A stretch of 64,000 bases of DNA from Fusobacterium massiliense (GCF_900095705.1 NZ_LT608327.1:682001-746000), one strand, 5' to 3'. Counted from the first letter of the stretch, positions 46,978 to 56,203 are shown. Notes: generated from the letters alone by a model not told the origin. Translations and numbers: made by a program.

Positions 46978-47015
46978 AAGACGATTTAAATCTTCTTCAA
47001 TCGTCTTTTCCTCCT
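46978..47015 (-). promoter_or_regulatory. Hairpin between a Shine-Dalgarno and the crr start codon
   Basis: On the minus strand AGGAGG (47015-47010) is followed two bases later by a 9-bp perfect stem, AAGACGATT/AATCGTCTT (47007-46978), with a 12-base loop, and then 7 bases to ATG at 46970. With the hairpin folded the effective spacing is about nine bases, which is ideal. No other ribosome site is near the ATG. Confidence 0.65.
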
Positions 47016-47018
47016 TTA

Positions 47019-47504
47019 CTATTTTTTTCTTTTTATTTCTTGAACTTCTTCTTTAGCATTTACATCTTTAAATTCTAATTTAAAATCTTCATTAGAAATT
47101 AAAATTAATTTATCTCCCTCTAATTTTATACTTTTGTTATCTTTTAAAATAGTAAGAAATTTTAATTCTAAAATCATATCTTGTTCTTTACCATCCATCT
47201 TAGTTGTTCCCATATTTTCTATAACTAATTTCCCACCATTTATTTCATATTGACCAAAATATCTATTAATACCACTGTATCCAAAAAATCTATCTCCTTC
47301 AAAACCTATGCTAACTTCTTTGTTATACTCATCTCCAAGTATTTTAAATTCTCTTCCATTTAGTTCTTGTTTTAAATTTGGAAGTATTGTATCTGTAACT
47401 TTACTAACTCCTGATTTCAAAGATGATATTTTATCACTTATTTCTGCTGTCGTACAAGCAGTTAATGCTAATACTAGAGTGCTTAATATCAAAATTTTTT
47501 TCAT
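47019..47504 (-). CDS. META-domain lipoprotein (HslJ-like)
   Basis: This 161-residue protein has a lipoprotein signal (MKKILILSTLVLALTACTT, lipidated Cys 17). After a short linker comes a META domain: GREFKILG, VSIGFEGDRFFGYSGINRYF, GQYEINGGKLVIENMGTTKM. META domains are found in HslJ, linked to heat and novobiocin resistance in E. coli; their molecular role is unclear. GGGGG precedes ATG 47504. crr lies 48 bp downstream. Confidence 0.87.
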   Translation of the reverse strand: MKKILILSTLVLALTACTTAEISDKISSLKSGVSKVTDTILPNLKQELNGREFKILGDEYNKEVSIGFEGDRFFGYSGINRYFGQYEINGGKLVIENMGTTKMDGKEQDMILELKFLTILKDNKSIKLEGDKLILISNEDFKLEFKDVNAKEEVQEIKRKK

Positions 47505-47656
47505 TTGCTTTCCCCCTAATTATTTTTCTTCTAATTACTTCTGATTTATTATACAATATTTTTTTGAATTATGATAGTATAGTATTTTTGTTTTTATATG
47601 ATAGAATATAAAATAATAAGTATTAACCTTAATAAAGATTAAGTTTTGGAGGATTT

Positions 47657-48673
47657 ATGATTTATTTTATTTATGGGAATTCTCCCACTATAGAATTTGA
47701 AACCGAAAAGATTACTGCTGAAATTTCTAAACAACTAGAAGGAATTAGTCCTGTTTTTTTTGATTGCTCTCAAAAAGAAGAAGAAAATTTTATAGAAACC
47801 ATTCAAGTGAACTCAATTTTTTCAACTACAGATTTTTTAATTTTAAAAAGAGCAGAGTTACTAAAAAGTTCAGGTATTCAAAAACTTTTTAAAAGTATGA
47901 AAAATTTTAATTTAGATAGAAAAGAAATAATCATCACGTACAATGTTCCTATTCAGTATAATAAAGTTGTTTCTGAATATGAGCTAACTAAAGCTACTAT
48001 AAAAAATATAGAAGAACTTGCTAACTTTAAAAATTTTTTAGTTTTAAACTCTGAAAATTTAGTTTTAGATTACATTAAGAAAAAACTAACTATTAATGAA
48101 AAAGACAGTAAGCAATTAGCTGAACTTTTAGGAGATGACTATTATCATATAAAAAATGAAGTTGATAAGATAGTAACTTTTTTAGATGGAGAAGAATTTT
48201 CATTAGATAAAATTAAGAATATAGTAAGTTTTGATAAAGAACATAATTTAAAAGAATTAATTGATAATTTTTTTAAAGATTTTGATTGTAAACCTATTTT
48301 AGATTTTTTAGAAAAAAATAAAGATATGTATCTTGCATTTATTTATGCTTTTAGTGAAGAATTAATAATATTTTTAAAACTAAGTTCTCTTATTAATGAT
48401 GGTAAAATTTCAAAGTCTATGAATTATAATGTTTTTAAAGAAATATACGAAGATTTTTCAGATATTTTTATTGGAAGAAACTTTAAAGTTTCTCACCCTT
48501 ATACTGTGTATTTAAAACTTTCTAATTTTCCTTATAATTTTCCTTATAATTTTAATATCAATTTTTTAGAAGAAAAATTAAAGGAACTTTTATATATAGA
48601 ATATTTTATGAAGAGTGGAGAAAAAGACATTGACATTGAAGTTGAGCTTTTTTTAAAATGCTTTATAAAATAG
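47657..48673 (+). CDS. holA: DNA polymerase III delta subunit
   Basis: This 338-residue protein matches the delta subunit that opens the sliding clamp during loading. It begins IYFIYGNSPTIEFETEKI, includes SIFSTTDFLILKRAELLKS and the AAA+ lid region ELLGDDYYHIKNEVDKIVTF, and ends in a helical collar domain. Delta subunits are poorly conserved, so the call rests on domain order and length. AGGAGG-like TGGAGG precedes ATG 47657. It is divergent from the META lipoprotein gene. Confidence 0.8.
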   Translation: MIYFIYGNSPTIEFETEKITAEISKQLEGISPVFFDCSQKEEENFIETIQVNSIFSTTDFLILKRAELLKSSGIQKLFKSMKNFNLDRKEIIITYNVPIQYNKVVSEYELTKATIKNIEELANFKNFLVLNSENLVLDYIKKKLTINEKDSKQLAELLGDDYYHIKNEVDKIVTFLDGEEFSLDKIKNIVSFDKEHNLKELIDNFFKDFDCKPILDFLEKNKDMYLAFIYAFSEELIIFLKLSSLINDGKISKSMNYNVFKEIYEDFSDIFIGRNFKVSHPYTVYLKLSNFPYNFPYNFNINFLEEKLKELLYIEYFMKSGEKDIDIEVELFLKCFIK

Positions 48674-48795
48674 TTAAATTTATTTGTGTCTTATTATTTC
48701 TATTGTGTTCTGTTTTAGTGTTTTTTAGAAATACTTTCTTTCTTTTTTTCTTTTTGATATAATAAAAATATAAAATATTTTTAAGGAGGTTTTTT

Positions 48796-49476
48796 ATGAA
48801 AAAAGTTTTATTAGGATTATTTGTACTAGCTTCAGTTTCTGCTGTAGCAGCTGAAGGAGTAAATGTATACGGAAGATTAGGACTTGATGTTTATTCTCAT
48901 TATAATAAAATTGTAGATGAAGATAATGGCGAAACTATGTTAAAAGCTAAAGGAAAACTAGCTCCTAGTATAGCGGTGGAAGTAACTAAAGATTTAGGTT
49001 CTAATTTTGAAACAGGACTTGGATTAGGATATGTATGGCATGGTAAAAGGGATTATAAAATCAATAATGTAGTTGGAGATGATGGAAATGAATATGAAGA
49101 AGATAGGGGAAAATATCCAGCAATAAATTCTATTCCTTTATATGTTACTGGTAAATATAAATTTGATACTGGTTCAGATATAAAACCTTATGTTAAAGTT
49201 GACTTAGGATATTCTTTCAATAAAATGAAAAAATCTATGATAGGAACTGGAAAAAATCTTACTACTGGAGATACTGGAACAGTTACAGTAGAAGGATTAA
49301 AAGCTAAAAATGGTCTTTATGCAGGAATAGGGGTTGGACTTGAATACAATAATGTAACTGCTGATTTATCTTATGTATTTACTGGAGCAAAATATAAATA
49401 TACAGATGAAAGTGATGCAGATAAAGCAAACAACAGTGCTGTAAGATTAACTGTTGGTTATAAATTCGCATTCTAA
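48796..49476 (+). CDS. Small outer-membrane beta-barrel protein, tandem copy 1
   Basis: This 226-residue protein has a signal peptide (MKKVLLGLFVLASVSAVAAE, cleavage after AVAA). The rest consists of alternating beta strands such as VNVYGRLGLDVYSHYN and IPLYVTGKYKFDTG, ending LTVGYKFAF with the terminal Phe typical of proteins inserted by BamA. It is probably an eight-stranded barrel. A near-identical paralogue lies 994 bp downstream with the same flanks. TATAAT (48758-48763) and AAGGAGG stand before ATG 48796. Function is unknown. Confidence 0.87.
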   Translation: MKKVLLGLFVLASVSAVAAEGVNVYGRLGLDVYSHYNKIVDEDNGETMLKAKGKLAPSIAVEVTKDLGSNFETGLGLGYVWHGKRDYKINNVVGDDGNEYEEDRGKYPAINSIPLYVTGKYKFDTGSDIKPYVKVDLGYSFNKMKKSMIGTGKNLTTGDTGTVTVEGLKAKNGLYAGIGVGLEYNNVTADLSYVFTGAKYKYTDESDADKANNSAVRLTVGYKFAF

Positions 49477-49500
49477 TTCTTAAAATAGAATAAAAAAATT

Positions 49501-49549
49501 AAGTCCTTAGTATTTGTATTAGAAATTTTTATACAAATGCTAGGGACTT
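49501..49549 (+). terminator. Terminator hairpin after outer-membrane gene 1
   Basis: AAGTCCTTAGTATTTGTAT pairs with ATACAAATGCTAGGGACTT, followed by a T-rich run. The same structure follows the second gene at 50471-50518. Confidence 0.8.
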
Positions 49550-49564
49550 TGTTATTATTTATTT

Positions 49565-49640
49565 AGTCTCTGACGTCTGTATTAGTTCGAAGAGTTTATA
49601 TTTATTGAACTAGTAGAACTCATGCGGCTGTCATGAGACT
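49565..49640. repeat. Palindromic intergenic repeat, copy 10
   Basis: Forward copy with several changes (AGTCTCTGACGTCTG to GTCATGAGACT). It stands inside the 313-bp space between the two outer-membrane genes. The rest of the space holds the terminator and a promoter. Confidence 0.88.
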
Positions 49641-49728
49641 TTATTTATTATCTTTATTATGTTTATTGTGTTTAATGTATTTAATATGTTCTGTTTTCGA
49701 CTTTTTTATAATATTTATTCTTAAATGC

Positions 49729-49757
49729 TTGTTTTATTTTGTTTTTTTTGATACAAT
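49729..49757 (+). promoter_or_regulatory. Promoter of outer-membrane gene 2
   Basis: TTGTTT (49729-49734) and TACAAT (49752-49757) with a 17-bp spacer, followed by AAATATTTTTAAGGAGG, as in front of gene 1. Confidence 0.55.
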
Positions 49758-49789
49758 AAAAATATAAAATATTTTTAAGGAGGATTTTT

Positions 49790-50446
49790 ATGAAAAAAGT
49801 TTTATTAGGATTATTTGCATTAGCTTCAGTTTCTGCTGTAGCAGCTGAAGGAGTAAATGTATACGGAAGATTAGGTCTAGATGTTTATTCTCATTATAAT
49901 AAACTTGTAGATAGAGAAGATGGACAAACTTTATTAAAAGCTAAAGGAAAAGTGGCTCCTAGTATAGCACTTGAAGTAACTAAAGATTTAGGTTCTAATT
50001 TTGAGGCAGGGCTTGGATTAGGATACGTATGGCATGGTAAAAGAGATTATAAAGAAACTGATGACAAAGATGAATACACTGCAAAATTTCCAGCAATAAA
50101 TTCTATTCCTTTATATGTTACTGGTAAATATAAATTTGATACTGGTTCAGATATAAAGCCTTATGTTAAAGCTGACTTAGGATATTCTTTCAATAAAATG
50201 AAAAAATCTATAGCAGTAACAGAAAAAGACCTAACTACTGGAGAAACTGAAACAGTTACAGCAGAAGGATTAAAAGCTAAAAATGGTCTTTATGCGGGAA
50301 TAGGAGCAGGGGTAGAATACAATAATGTAACTGCTGATTTATCTTATGTATTTACTGGAGCAAAATATAAAGATATAGATGGTGATACAGCTAAAGCAAA
50401 CAAAGGTGCTTTAAGATTAACTGTTGGTTATAAATTTGCATTCTAA
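49790..50446 (+). CDS. Small outer-membrane beta-barrel protein, tandem copy 2
   Basis: This 218-residue paralogue is close to the preceding protein: the same signal peptide, barrel strands and final VGYKFAF. The differences cluster in two places that should be surface loops (after WHGKRDY, about 75-85, and around VTEKDLTTGETETVTAE), which are shorter or altered. That pattern suggests divergence of exposed loops. Upstream and downstream non-coding flanks are also duplicated. Confidence 0.87.
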   Translation: MKKVLLGLFALASVSAVAAEGVNVYGRLGLDVYSHYNKLVDREDGQTLLKAKGKVAPSIALEVTKDLGSNFEAGLGLGYVWHGKRDYKETDDKDEYTAKFPAINSIPLYVTGKYKFDTGSDIKPYVKADLGYSFNKMKKSIAVTEKDLTTGETETVTAEGLKAKNGLYAGIGAGVEYNNVTADLSYVFTGAKYKDIDGDTAKANKGALRLTVGYKFAF

Positions 50447-50470
50447 TTCTTAAAATAGAATAAAAAAATT

Positions 50471-50518
50471 AAGTCCCTAGTATTTGTATTAGATACCTTA
50501 TACAAATGCTAGGGATTT
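50471..50518 (+). terminator. Terminator hairpin after outer-membrane gene 2
   Basis: AAGTCCCTAGTATTTGTAT pairs with ATACAAATGCTAGGGATTT. It is a paralogue of the hairpin at 49501. Confidence 0.8.
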
Positions 50519-50555
50519 TATTTATTAGGAAAGTATAAAATTAAATAAAAAAATT

Positions 50556-50631
50556 AGTCTCTTGACAGCCGTATGAGTTCTACGAGCTCAATGAACGTAG
50601 GCTCTTCGAACTAATACGGACATCAGAGACT
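50556..50631. repeat. Palindromic intergenic repeat, copy 11 (inverted)
   Basis: Full-length inverted copy with the tail TAGGAAAGTATAAAATTAAA on its left (50527-50546). An extra half-arm, TGTCAAGAGACTTTA, repeats at 50639-50653. It separates the outer-membrane gene from the convergent csoR-like gene. Confidence 0.93.
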
Positions 50632-50654
50632 TTATTTGTGTCAAGAGACTTTAT

Positions 50655-50930
50655 TTACCCCATATTAGAGAATCTTTCTATAGACTTTGCAAATTTTTCT
50701 ATAGTTTCATCTAATTCTCCGTTTTCAATTCCATCTTTTATACAATGTTTTATATGACCTTCAAGAATTATTTGTCCACATTTATGTAAAGCAGACTTTG
50801 CTGCATTAATTTGAGATAGAATATCTTCACAAGGAACATCTTCTTCTATCATTCTCTCTATAGCTTGTACTTGTCCACCAATTTTTCTAAGTCTTCTATG
50901 TAAATTATTAGAATCCATACATTGTTTCAT
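50655..50930 (-). CDS. CsoR/FrmR-family metal-sensing repressor
   Basis: This 91-residue all-helical protein shows HRRLRKIGGQVQAIERMIEE and DVPCEDILSQI. It also has ILEGHIKHCI, giving the Cys-His-Cys set used by CsoR to bind Cu(I); RcnR/FrmR members differ at these sites. That makes a copper sensor likely but not certain. No copper exporter is beside it. AGGAGG precedes ATG 50930. It follows murI by 17 bp. Confidence 0.9.
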   Translation of the reverse strand: MKQCMDSNNLHRRLRKIGGQVQAIERMIEEDVPCEDILSQINAAKSALHKCGQIILEGHIKHCIKDGIENGELDETIEKFAKSIERFSNMG

Positions 50931-50947
50931 AATATCTCCTCCTTATT

Positions 50948-51754
50948 TCAATTTAATTTTTTATTAGGTATTCTATAAATGTCTATTTCTCTCTCCAATA
51001 TTTTTTCTACGATTGCTTGAAAATATTTACTTTCTCCTGTTACAAAAAATATTAATTTTCCCTTTTCAGATTTTGTATTCAATATATTTAGACTTTTTAA
51101 AGTTCTTTTTACTTCCTCAACTGCTTGAAAAGCAGGGTCTACTATTTTTATGTTCGTATGTTGTTCTATCACATCTCTAATAAGTGGATAGTGTGTACAA
51201 CCTAAAACTAAAGTATCTGCGTTTTCAGGAATTTTTGAAAGATACTTATTTAAAAGCTCTTCAGAATTGCTAAAAGTTTCCCAACCTTTTTCTATCATAT
51301 TAGGAAATTCTTTACAAGCAATCTCTGTAATATTTAAATCACTATCTAAATTATCAGCCTGTTTTTTGTAACCATGAGCTTCAGCTGTAAACTTTGTAGA
51401 GATAACAGCTACATTTTTATTTATTGTATTTTTTATAGCTCCCTTTACCCCTGATTCAATTATACCAATTATTGGTAAGGAAAAATTTTCTCTCAAATAT
51501 TCAATGGCAGCTATAGAAGCAGTATTACACGCAACTACAACTAATTTACAATTATTCATTAAGAAAAATTTTAATATTCTTTCACATAATTTTTGTAAAT
51601 CTTCTTTTGTTTTTCCAGAACCATATGGAAAATTTCCATTATCTCCATAATAAATATAATCTTCATTAGGAAGAGCTTTTATAAGTTCTCTTAAAACTGT
51701 TGTTCCTCCTATTCCTGAATCAAATATACCAATTTTTCCACTTTTATCGTTCAT
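50948..51754 (-). CDS. murI: Glutamate racemase
   Basis: This 268-residue enzyme makes D-glutamate for peptidoglycan. It shows GIFDSGIGGTTVLREL, the first catalytic cysteine in VVACNTASIAA, and the second in VLGCTHYPLI. Length is typical. A ribosome site (AAGGAAG) precedes ATG 51754. It is followed by the csoR-like gene on the same strand. Confidence 0.95.
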   Translation of the reverse strand: MNDKSGKIGIFDSGIGGTTVLRELIKALPNEDYIYYGDNGNFPYGSGKTKEDLQKLCERILKFFLMNNCKLVVVACNTASIAAIEYLRENFSLPIIGIIESGVKGAIKNTINKNVAVISTKFTAEAHGYKKQADNLDSDLNITEIACKEFPNMIEKGWETFSNSEELLNKYLSKIPENADTLVLGCTHYPLIRDVIEQHTNIKIVDPAFQAVEEVKRTLKSLNILNTKSEKGKLIFFVTGESKYFQAIVEKILEREIDIYRIPNKKLN

Positions 51755-51825
51755 TTTTTCTTCCTTTTTTTATAAATTTAGCTTAGTTTTTATTTATAGA
51801 ATATTATAAATTTAAATATCAAAAA

Positions 51826-51868
51826 TTAATTCCTAACATAGAAACTCATACAACTACTTAGGAACCTT
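51826..51868. repeat. Short decayed copy of the palindromic repeat
   Basis: ATTCCTAACATAGAAACTCA to TACTTAGGAACC keeps the AACTCATAC piece and a rearranged stem (TTCCTAA/TTAGGAA), with a tail-like TATAAATTTAAATATC on its left. It is downstream of the MacB permease gene and could act as its terminator. Confidence 0.5.
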
Positions 51869-51909
51869 ATTATAATAACATAATTTTCATATAATAGCAA
51901 TTTATTATC

Positions 51910-53136
51910 TTATTCTGTTCTAAGTGCATCAATAGGATTAAGTCTTGCCGCTCTTCTTGCCGGACTAACTCCAAATATAACTCCTACAATAACAGATATT
52001 CCCATAGATACTACTATTGATACTAAAGAGAAAACAGGTTTTATTTGAATTATAGCTCCTATTAAAAAACTTAATAATATTCCTATTACTACTCCTGCAA
52101 TACCACCTATAACTGTCAAAAAAATTGCTTCAAATAAAAATTGTTTTAAAATATCCCTATTTTTTGCTCCCAATGCTTTTCTTATCCCAATCTCTTTCGT
52201 TCTTTCTACTATAGTTACAAGCATAATATTCATTACTCCAATACCACCGACTAAAAGAGATACACTTGCTGCTAAAGTAACAAATAAACTAAGTGTTGAT
52301 AAAACTCTATCAAAAGACTCAATGTCACTAGATAATGCATTAGTTACATATAAGTTTTTATTATTTTTATAAAATTCAAGTATTGATTTTGTTTCGAGCA
52401 TAGCTTTACCTAATTCTCCACCATCTTTTACTTCAATTATCAAAGTATCAAATACATCTGGATCTTGATTAAATGAATTAGAATAAGTTTTATATGGCAT
52501 TCTCAAACTAATAGCAAAATCTTCATCTTCTCCAAATAATTTCCCAAATGATTCATATGGATTTCTATACACACCGACTATTTTATATTTATATCCTGCT
52601 TTTTTTCTATCTTTACTCACCTCAAGATATTGACCTAAGGCTTTTTTTTCTTCTCCATAAAGGTTCTTAGCTGAAAGATTATCAATTATTATTACTCTTT
52701 CATTACTTGCATATTCAAAAGGTAAAAAATTTCTACCAGCAATTATTTTAACTGGAGAAATTTTCTCAAAATCTTCCGTACTTATATCTCCAAAAGCAAA
52801 TCTAGGTCTGTTATCTTTTGTTACTCTAAATCTTTCTTCAATGCTTACTGCAACACTCTTAAATTTATTTGTTTTTTTCAGCATATTTACTGTTTCTTGA
52901 GTAAAATAATCTTTGTATTTAAAATTTTCAGATCTAAAGTCTATAGTTACAGTAAATTTACCATAACCTATTTTTTTTAAATCTCCTAAAATATTATCTC
53001 TTCCACCATTTCCTATTGCCCACATAGCTATAACTGACGATATGCCTATTATTATTCCAAGCATAGTCAACATCGTTCTTAACTTATTGCCTTTTAGTGT
53101 AAGTAAACTATCTTTTAAAATATCTAGAAAACTCAT
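51910..53136 (-). CDS. MacB-type ABC transporter permease
   Basis: This 408-residue inner-membrane protein has the MacB topology: one N-terminal helix (LRTMLTMLGIIIGISSVIAMW), a large periplasmic domain, and three C-terminal helices with EIGIRKALGAKNRDIL. Here the ATPase is a separate gene, so it is the membrane half only. It overlaps the ATPase gene by 4 bp. Together with MacA- and TolC-like partners it would pump substrates (peptides, toxins or drugs) across the outer membrane. Confidence 0.9.
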   Translation of the reverse strand: MSFLDILKDSLLTLKGNKLRTMLTMLGIIIGISSVIAMWAIGNGGRDNILGDLKKIGYGKFTVTIDFRSENFKYKDYFTQETVNMLKKTNKFKSVAVSIEERFRVTKDNRPRFAFGDISTEDFEKISPVKIIAGRNFLPFEYASNERVIIIDNLSAKNLYGEEKKALGQYLEVSKDRKKAGYKYKIVGVYRNPYESFGKLFGEDEDFAISLRMPYKTYSNSFNQDPDVFDTLIIEVKDGGELGKAMLETKSILEFYKNNKNLYVTNALSSDIESFDRVLSTLSLFVTLAASVSLLVGGIGVMNIMLVTIVERTKEIGIRKALGAKNRDILKQFLFEAIFLTVIGGIAGVVIGILLSFLIGAIIQIKPVFSLVSIVVSMGISVIVGVIFGVSPARRAARLNPIDALRTE

Positions 53137-53798
53137 ATTATCTCACCATCTTTAAAAACTAATTTTCTTTGAGCACTTTCTCCTATATTAGGTTCATGAG
53201 TTACAACAATAATAGTTTTCCCTGATTTATTTAATTCTTTCAATATTTCCATAACTTCTTCTTCAGATTTACTATCTAAATTCCCAGTTGGTTCATCTGC
53301 TAAAATTATGCTTGGTTCATTTATTAATGCCCTAGCTATTGCAACTCTCTGTCTTTGACCCCCAGAGAGTTCATTAGGTCTATGATGCAATCTTTCTTTT
53401 AAGCCCACCATTTCTAAAAGTTTTACAGCTCTTTCGTATCTTTCTTTTTTAGGAACAGATGAATATAGTAAAGGTAATTCAACATTTTCAACTGCTGTTA
53501 ATTTAGGCAACAAATTAAATGTTTGAAATATAAAACCTATTTTCTTATTTCTTATTTCACTCAATTCATCTTCTGAAGATTTAGATATGTCAATATTATC
53601 TAAAATATATTCCCCTTCATATTGATTATCTAAGCAAGCTAAAATATTCATCATAGTGGATTTTCCACTACCACTACTTCCCATTATTGCTAAAAATTCA
53701 CCTTTTTGCACTTGAAAGGAAATATTTTTTAATGCCTGCAATTCCATTGTACCATTTTTATATTTTTTATTAATATTATTAATTTTTATTATTTCCAT
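53133..53798 (-). CDS. MacB/LolD-type ABC transporter ATPase
   Basis: This 221-residue ATPase has Walker A AIMGSSGSGKSTMMN, Q-loop GFIFQTFNLLPKLTA, signature LSGGQRQRVAIARAL and Walker B IILADEPTGNLDS. It energises the permease encoded next. AAAGGA precedes ATG 53798. The gap to the adaptor gene is 17 bp. Confidence 0.95.
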   Translation of the reverse strand: MEIIKINNINKKYKNGTMELQALKNISFQVQKGEFLAIMGSSGSGKSTMMNILACLDNQYEGEYILDNIDISKSSEDELSEIRNKKIGFIFQTFNLLPKLTAVENVELPLLYSSVPKKERYERAVKLLEMVGLKERLHHRPNELSGGQRQRVAIARALINEPSIILADEPTGNLDSKSEEEVMEILKELNKSGKTIIVVTHEPNIGESAQRKLVFKDGEII

Positions 53799-53815
53799 TC
53801 ATTTTCCTTTTTTAT

Positions 53816-54883
53816 TTACTGTACCAATTTCAATCCATCTTTTAGTTTATCATCTGGAGTTACTATCAAATTTTCTCCTACTTCAAGACCAGAAGTTATT
53901 AAAATATTTTCTCCTACTACATTTTTTATTTCTACTTTTTTCTCTCTCACAATATTTTCCTTGTCCAAAACATAGACATAATATTGTCCATCTCTATTTT
54001 GTAAAGCTATTTTCGGTATAATTATATTCATACTATCTGATTTTATATCCAAAACAGCTTTTATTTTAAACCCAGGTGTAAGATTAGGAATTTCTTCTTT
54101 TGTTTTAACATCTGCTTCCAATACATTTTCAGAAGTTAAAGTAGATGCTGTTGAAAGTTTTGAAATTTTAACTATCTCTCCATCATAAAACTTATTATCT
54201 TCAGAAATATCTTGTCTTACCCTTATACTTTGTCCAACTTTTACAACTTCCGAATTATATTCAGGTATTTCAATAACTATTCTCAAATTAGAAGAATCTA
54301 TAATTTCTAAAAGAGAATTATCTGTGTCAACTAAGTAATTAGCTTGAGCTTTTAAATTAGACACAACTCCATCAACAGGGCTTCTAACTTCTTTTACAGT
54401 CTTACTCAATACTTCGTTTAATTCCTCAATGTTTAATTCAGAAATTCTATAGCTATCCTCTAAGTTTTTTATTTCATCTTTACTAGCTCCACCTATTTTA
54501 TATAATTCTCTAGTAGTGTTCAAATCTCTTCTTATTTTTGATAAATTTATTTGTTCTTTTTCAATGTTTCTATACAGTTTATTTTTTTCATCATCATCAA
54601 ATGTCATTAATACTTGATTTTTTTGAACAAAATCTCCATTTTTTATAAAAACTTCTTTAACTTTTAATTTCTTATCAACAAATATCCCTATTGGATTATT
54701 TGCAGTAATTCTTCCATTTAGATTTAGTGAACCTATGTTATCGCTTTTTTCAGTTATCATATATGAATAATCTTTTACACTAACTTTTTCTTTTGAACTT
54801 TTACCAAAAAAATAATAAAAACAAATCAAAACTATTGTCACTATAACTACATATATTTTTTTACTTTTAAATATTTCTTTCAC
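53816..54883 (-). CDS. MacA-like periplasmic adaptor (HlyD family)
   Basis: This 355-residue membrane-fusion protein has an N-terminal membrane anchor (KIYVVIVTIVLICFYYFFGK). The lipoyl halves are IGIFVDKKLKVKEVFIKNGD with NQVLMTF, and VRSPVDGVVSNL. A helical hairpin lies between them and beta-barrel and membrane-proximal domains follow. It joins the pump to TolC. The start is GTG 54883 after GGAGAG. Confidence 0.9.
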   Translation of the reverse strand: MKEIFKSKKIYVVIVTIVLICFYYFFGKSSKEKVSVKDYSYMITEKSDNIGSLNLNGRITANNPIGIFVDKKLKVKEVFIKNGDFVQKNQVLMTFDDDEKNKLYRNIEKEQINLSKIRRDLNTTRELYKIGGASKDEIKNLEDSYRISELNIEELNEVLSKTVKEVRSPVDGVVSNLKAQANYLVDTDNSLLEIIDSSNLRIVIEIPEYNSEVVKVGQSIRVRQDISEDNKFYDGEIVKISKLSTASTLTSENVLEADVKTKEEIPNLTPGFKIKAVLDIKSDSMNIIIPKIALQNRDGQYYVYVLDKENIVREKKVEIKNVVGENILITSGLEVGENLIVTPDDKLKDGLKLVQ

Positions 54884-54895
54884 TTCAACTCTCCA

Positions 54896-56191
54896 CTAAT
54901 TTCTTATTTTAACTTTATACATAAAAGCATTTAAATCATTTTTTACTTTTTTTGTTGCAATTCCTTGAGATAAATACTTATTATATTCATCAATAACATC
55001 TAAATAACTTGCTCTATTAAGTTCATATTCCTTTTCTTTAATTTTATATTTTTTATATAAATTTTCCAACTTTTTATCACTAATAGAAGCTAATTTTTTC
55101 AACTCTACATATTCAGCTTTTAATTTCAATTTTTCATCTTTTATTTTTTTTGTTTTTTCTTTTAATTCATTTTCAATTTTTTCTACTTCTAATTTATTTG
55201 TTTTATATTCACTATCAGTTGAAAATAATTTTTTTGAGAACTTTATAAAACCAGTATCTTGATTTCTGTAATATCTATCCTCTCTTAAATTCTTATCCAC
55301 TCTCTCATAACCTAAATATAAATCTGGCATAAATCTATCATAATTACTGTATTTCTCTTTTTCTTTTGCCACTTTCAAGCTATTTTCAAGTTCTTCAATA
55401 TCAGTTTGCATATAATTCTTTAATAAGTCTTCAAAATTTTCTTGTAGACTTTCAAATTCTCCTAAACTATATTGATTAAAGTCCACATTATATTGATTTT
55501 TTGCTATCTCATACAAACTTTTTATTTTTTCTTCCAATATATTTATTCTAATTTCAGCCTCTTCTACTTCTAACTCTATACTTTCAACATTTATTTTTGG
55601 ACTTGCTCCTAATTCATAAGACTTTTTAAGTTTTTCAAATTCCAATCTATAATGCTCATAAGAAGATTTCCTATATTCTAACTCATCTTTTGCATTCAAA
55701 ATATCTTGATATAAATTAACCAATTCAATTTTTTTATTTTGAATATTTTTTTTGTAAGATAAGTCATTTAAGTTTAAATTCAGCTTATTAATTTTTAAAT
55801 CACTATCATACTTAGAATAAAATAAATCTTTTAAATTTTTTTCAACTCCATAGCTTACATAAGAATTGTCTTTTTCAACAAAATTGTAGTTCACAAAAAA
55901 ATTACCATAAGTCATTCTATTTTGAATGCTTTTATCGTATTTTTTAATTTTATCCTCAAAAACATTTTCAGAAACATTATAAGTACTTGTAATTGTTACT
56001 CCGTTATAATCTCCTAGTTTATCATCTTTTATTCTTACATTTATATTATCTTGTGTATTTTTAAAATTTTTATATTCGTAGTTTTCTCTATCATTTTCAA
56101 TTTTTGTTAACAAGCTAGAAAAATTTAAACTGTTTTCTGTTGCAAACACCAAATTTGAACTTAATAGAAAAAATAAAATAGTTTTTTTCAT
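54896..56191 (-). CDS. TolC-family outer-membrane efflux protein
   Basis: This 431-residue protein has a signal peptide (MKKTILFFLLSSNLVFATE) and long coiled-coil helices in two repeats (KIELVNLYQDILNAKDELEY and LKLKAEYVELKKLASISDKK), the TolC pattern. It is shorter than E. coli TolC. It would give the MacAB-like pump its outer-membrane exit. It overlaps neither neighbour; gaps are 12 bp on each side, so one operon is likely. Confidence 0.87.
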   Translation of the reverse strand: MKKTILFFLLSSNLVFATENSLNFSSLLTKIENDRENYEYKNFKNTQDNINVRIKDDKLGDYNGVTITSTYNVSENVFEDKIKKYDKSIQNRMTYGNFFVNYNFVEKDNSYVSYGVEKNLKDLFYSKYDSDLKINKLNLNLNDLSYKKNIQNKKIELVNLYQDILNAKDELEYRKSSYEHYRLEFEKLKKSYELGASPKINVESIELEVEEAEIRINILEEKIKSLYEIAKNQYNVDFNQYSLGEFESLQENFEDLLKNYMQTDIEELENSLKVAKEKEKYSNYDRFMPDLYLGYERVDKNLREDRYYRNQDTGFIKFSKKLFSTDSEYKTNKLEVEKIENELKEKTKKIKDEKLKLKAEYVELKKLASISDKKLENLYKKYKIKEKEYELNRASYLDVIDEYNKYLSQGIATKKVKNDLNAFMYKVKIRN

Positions 56192-56203
56192 AAATTCCTC
56201 ACA

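Noticed and set aside
46978-47007. The hairpin before crr as a plain terminator of the META lipoprotein gene
   Set aside because: It lacks a following T run on the coding strand and lies precisely between a ribosome site and the crr start.
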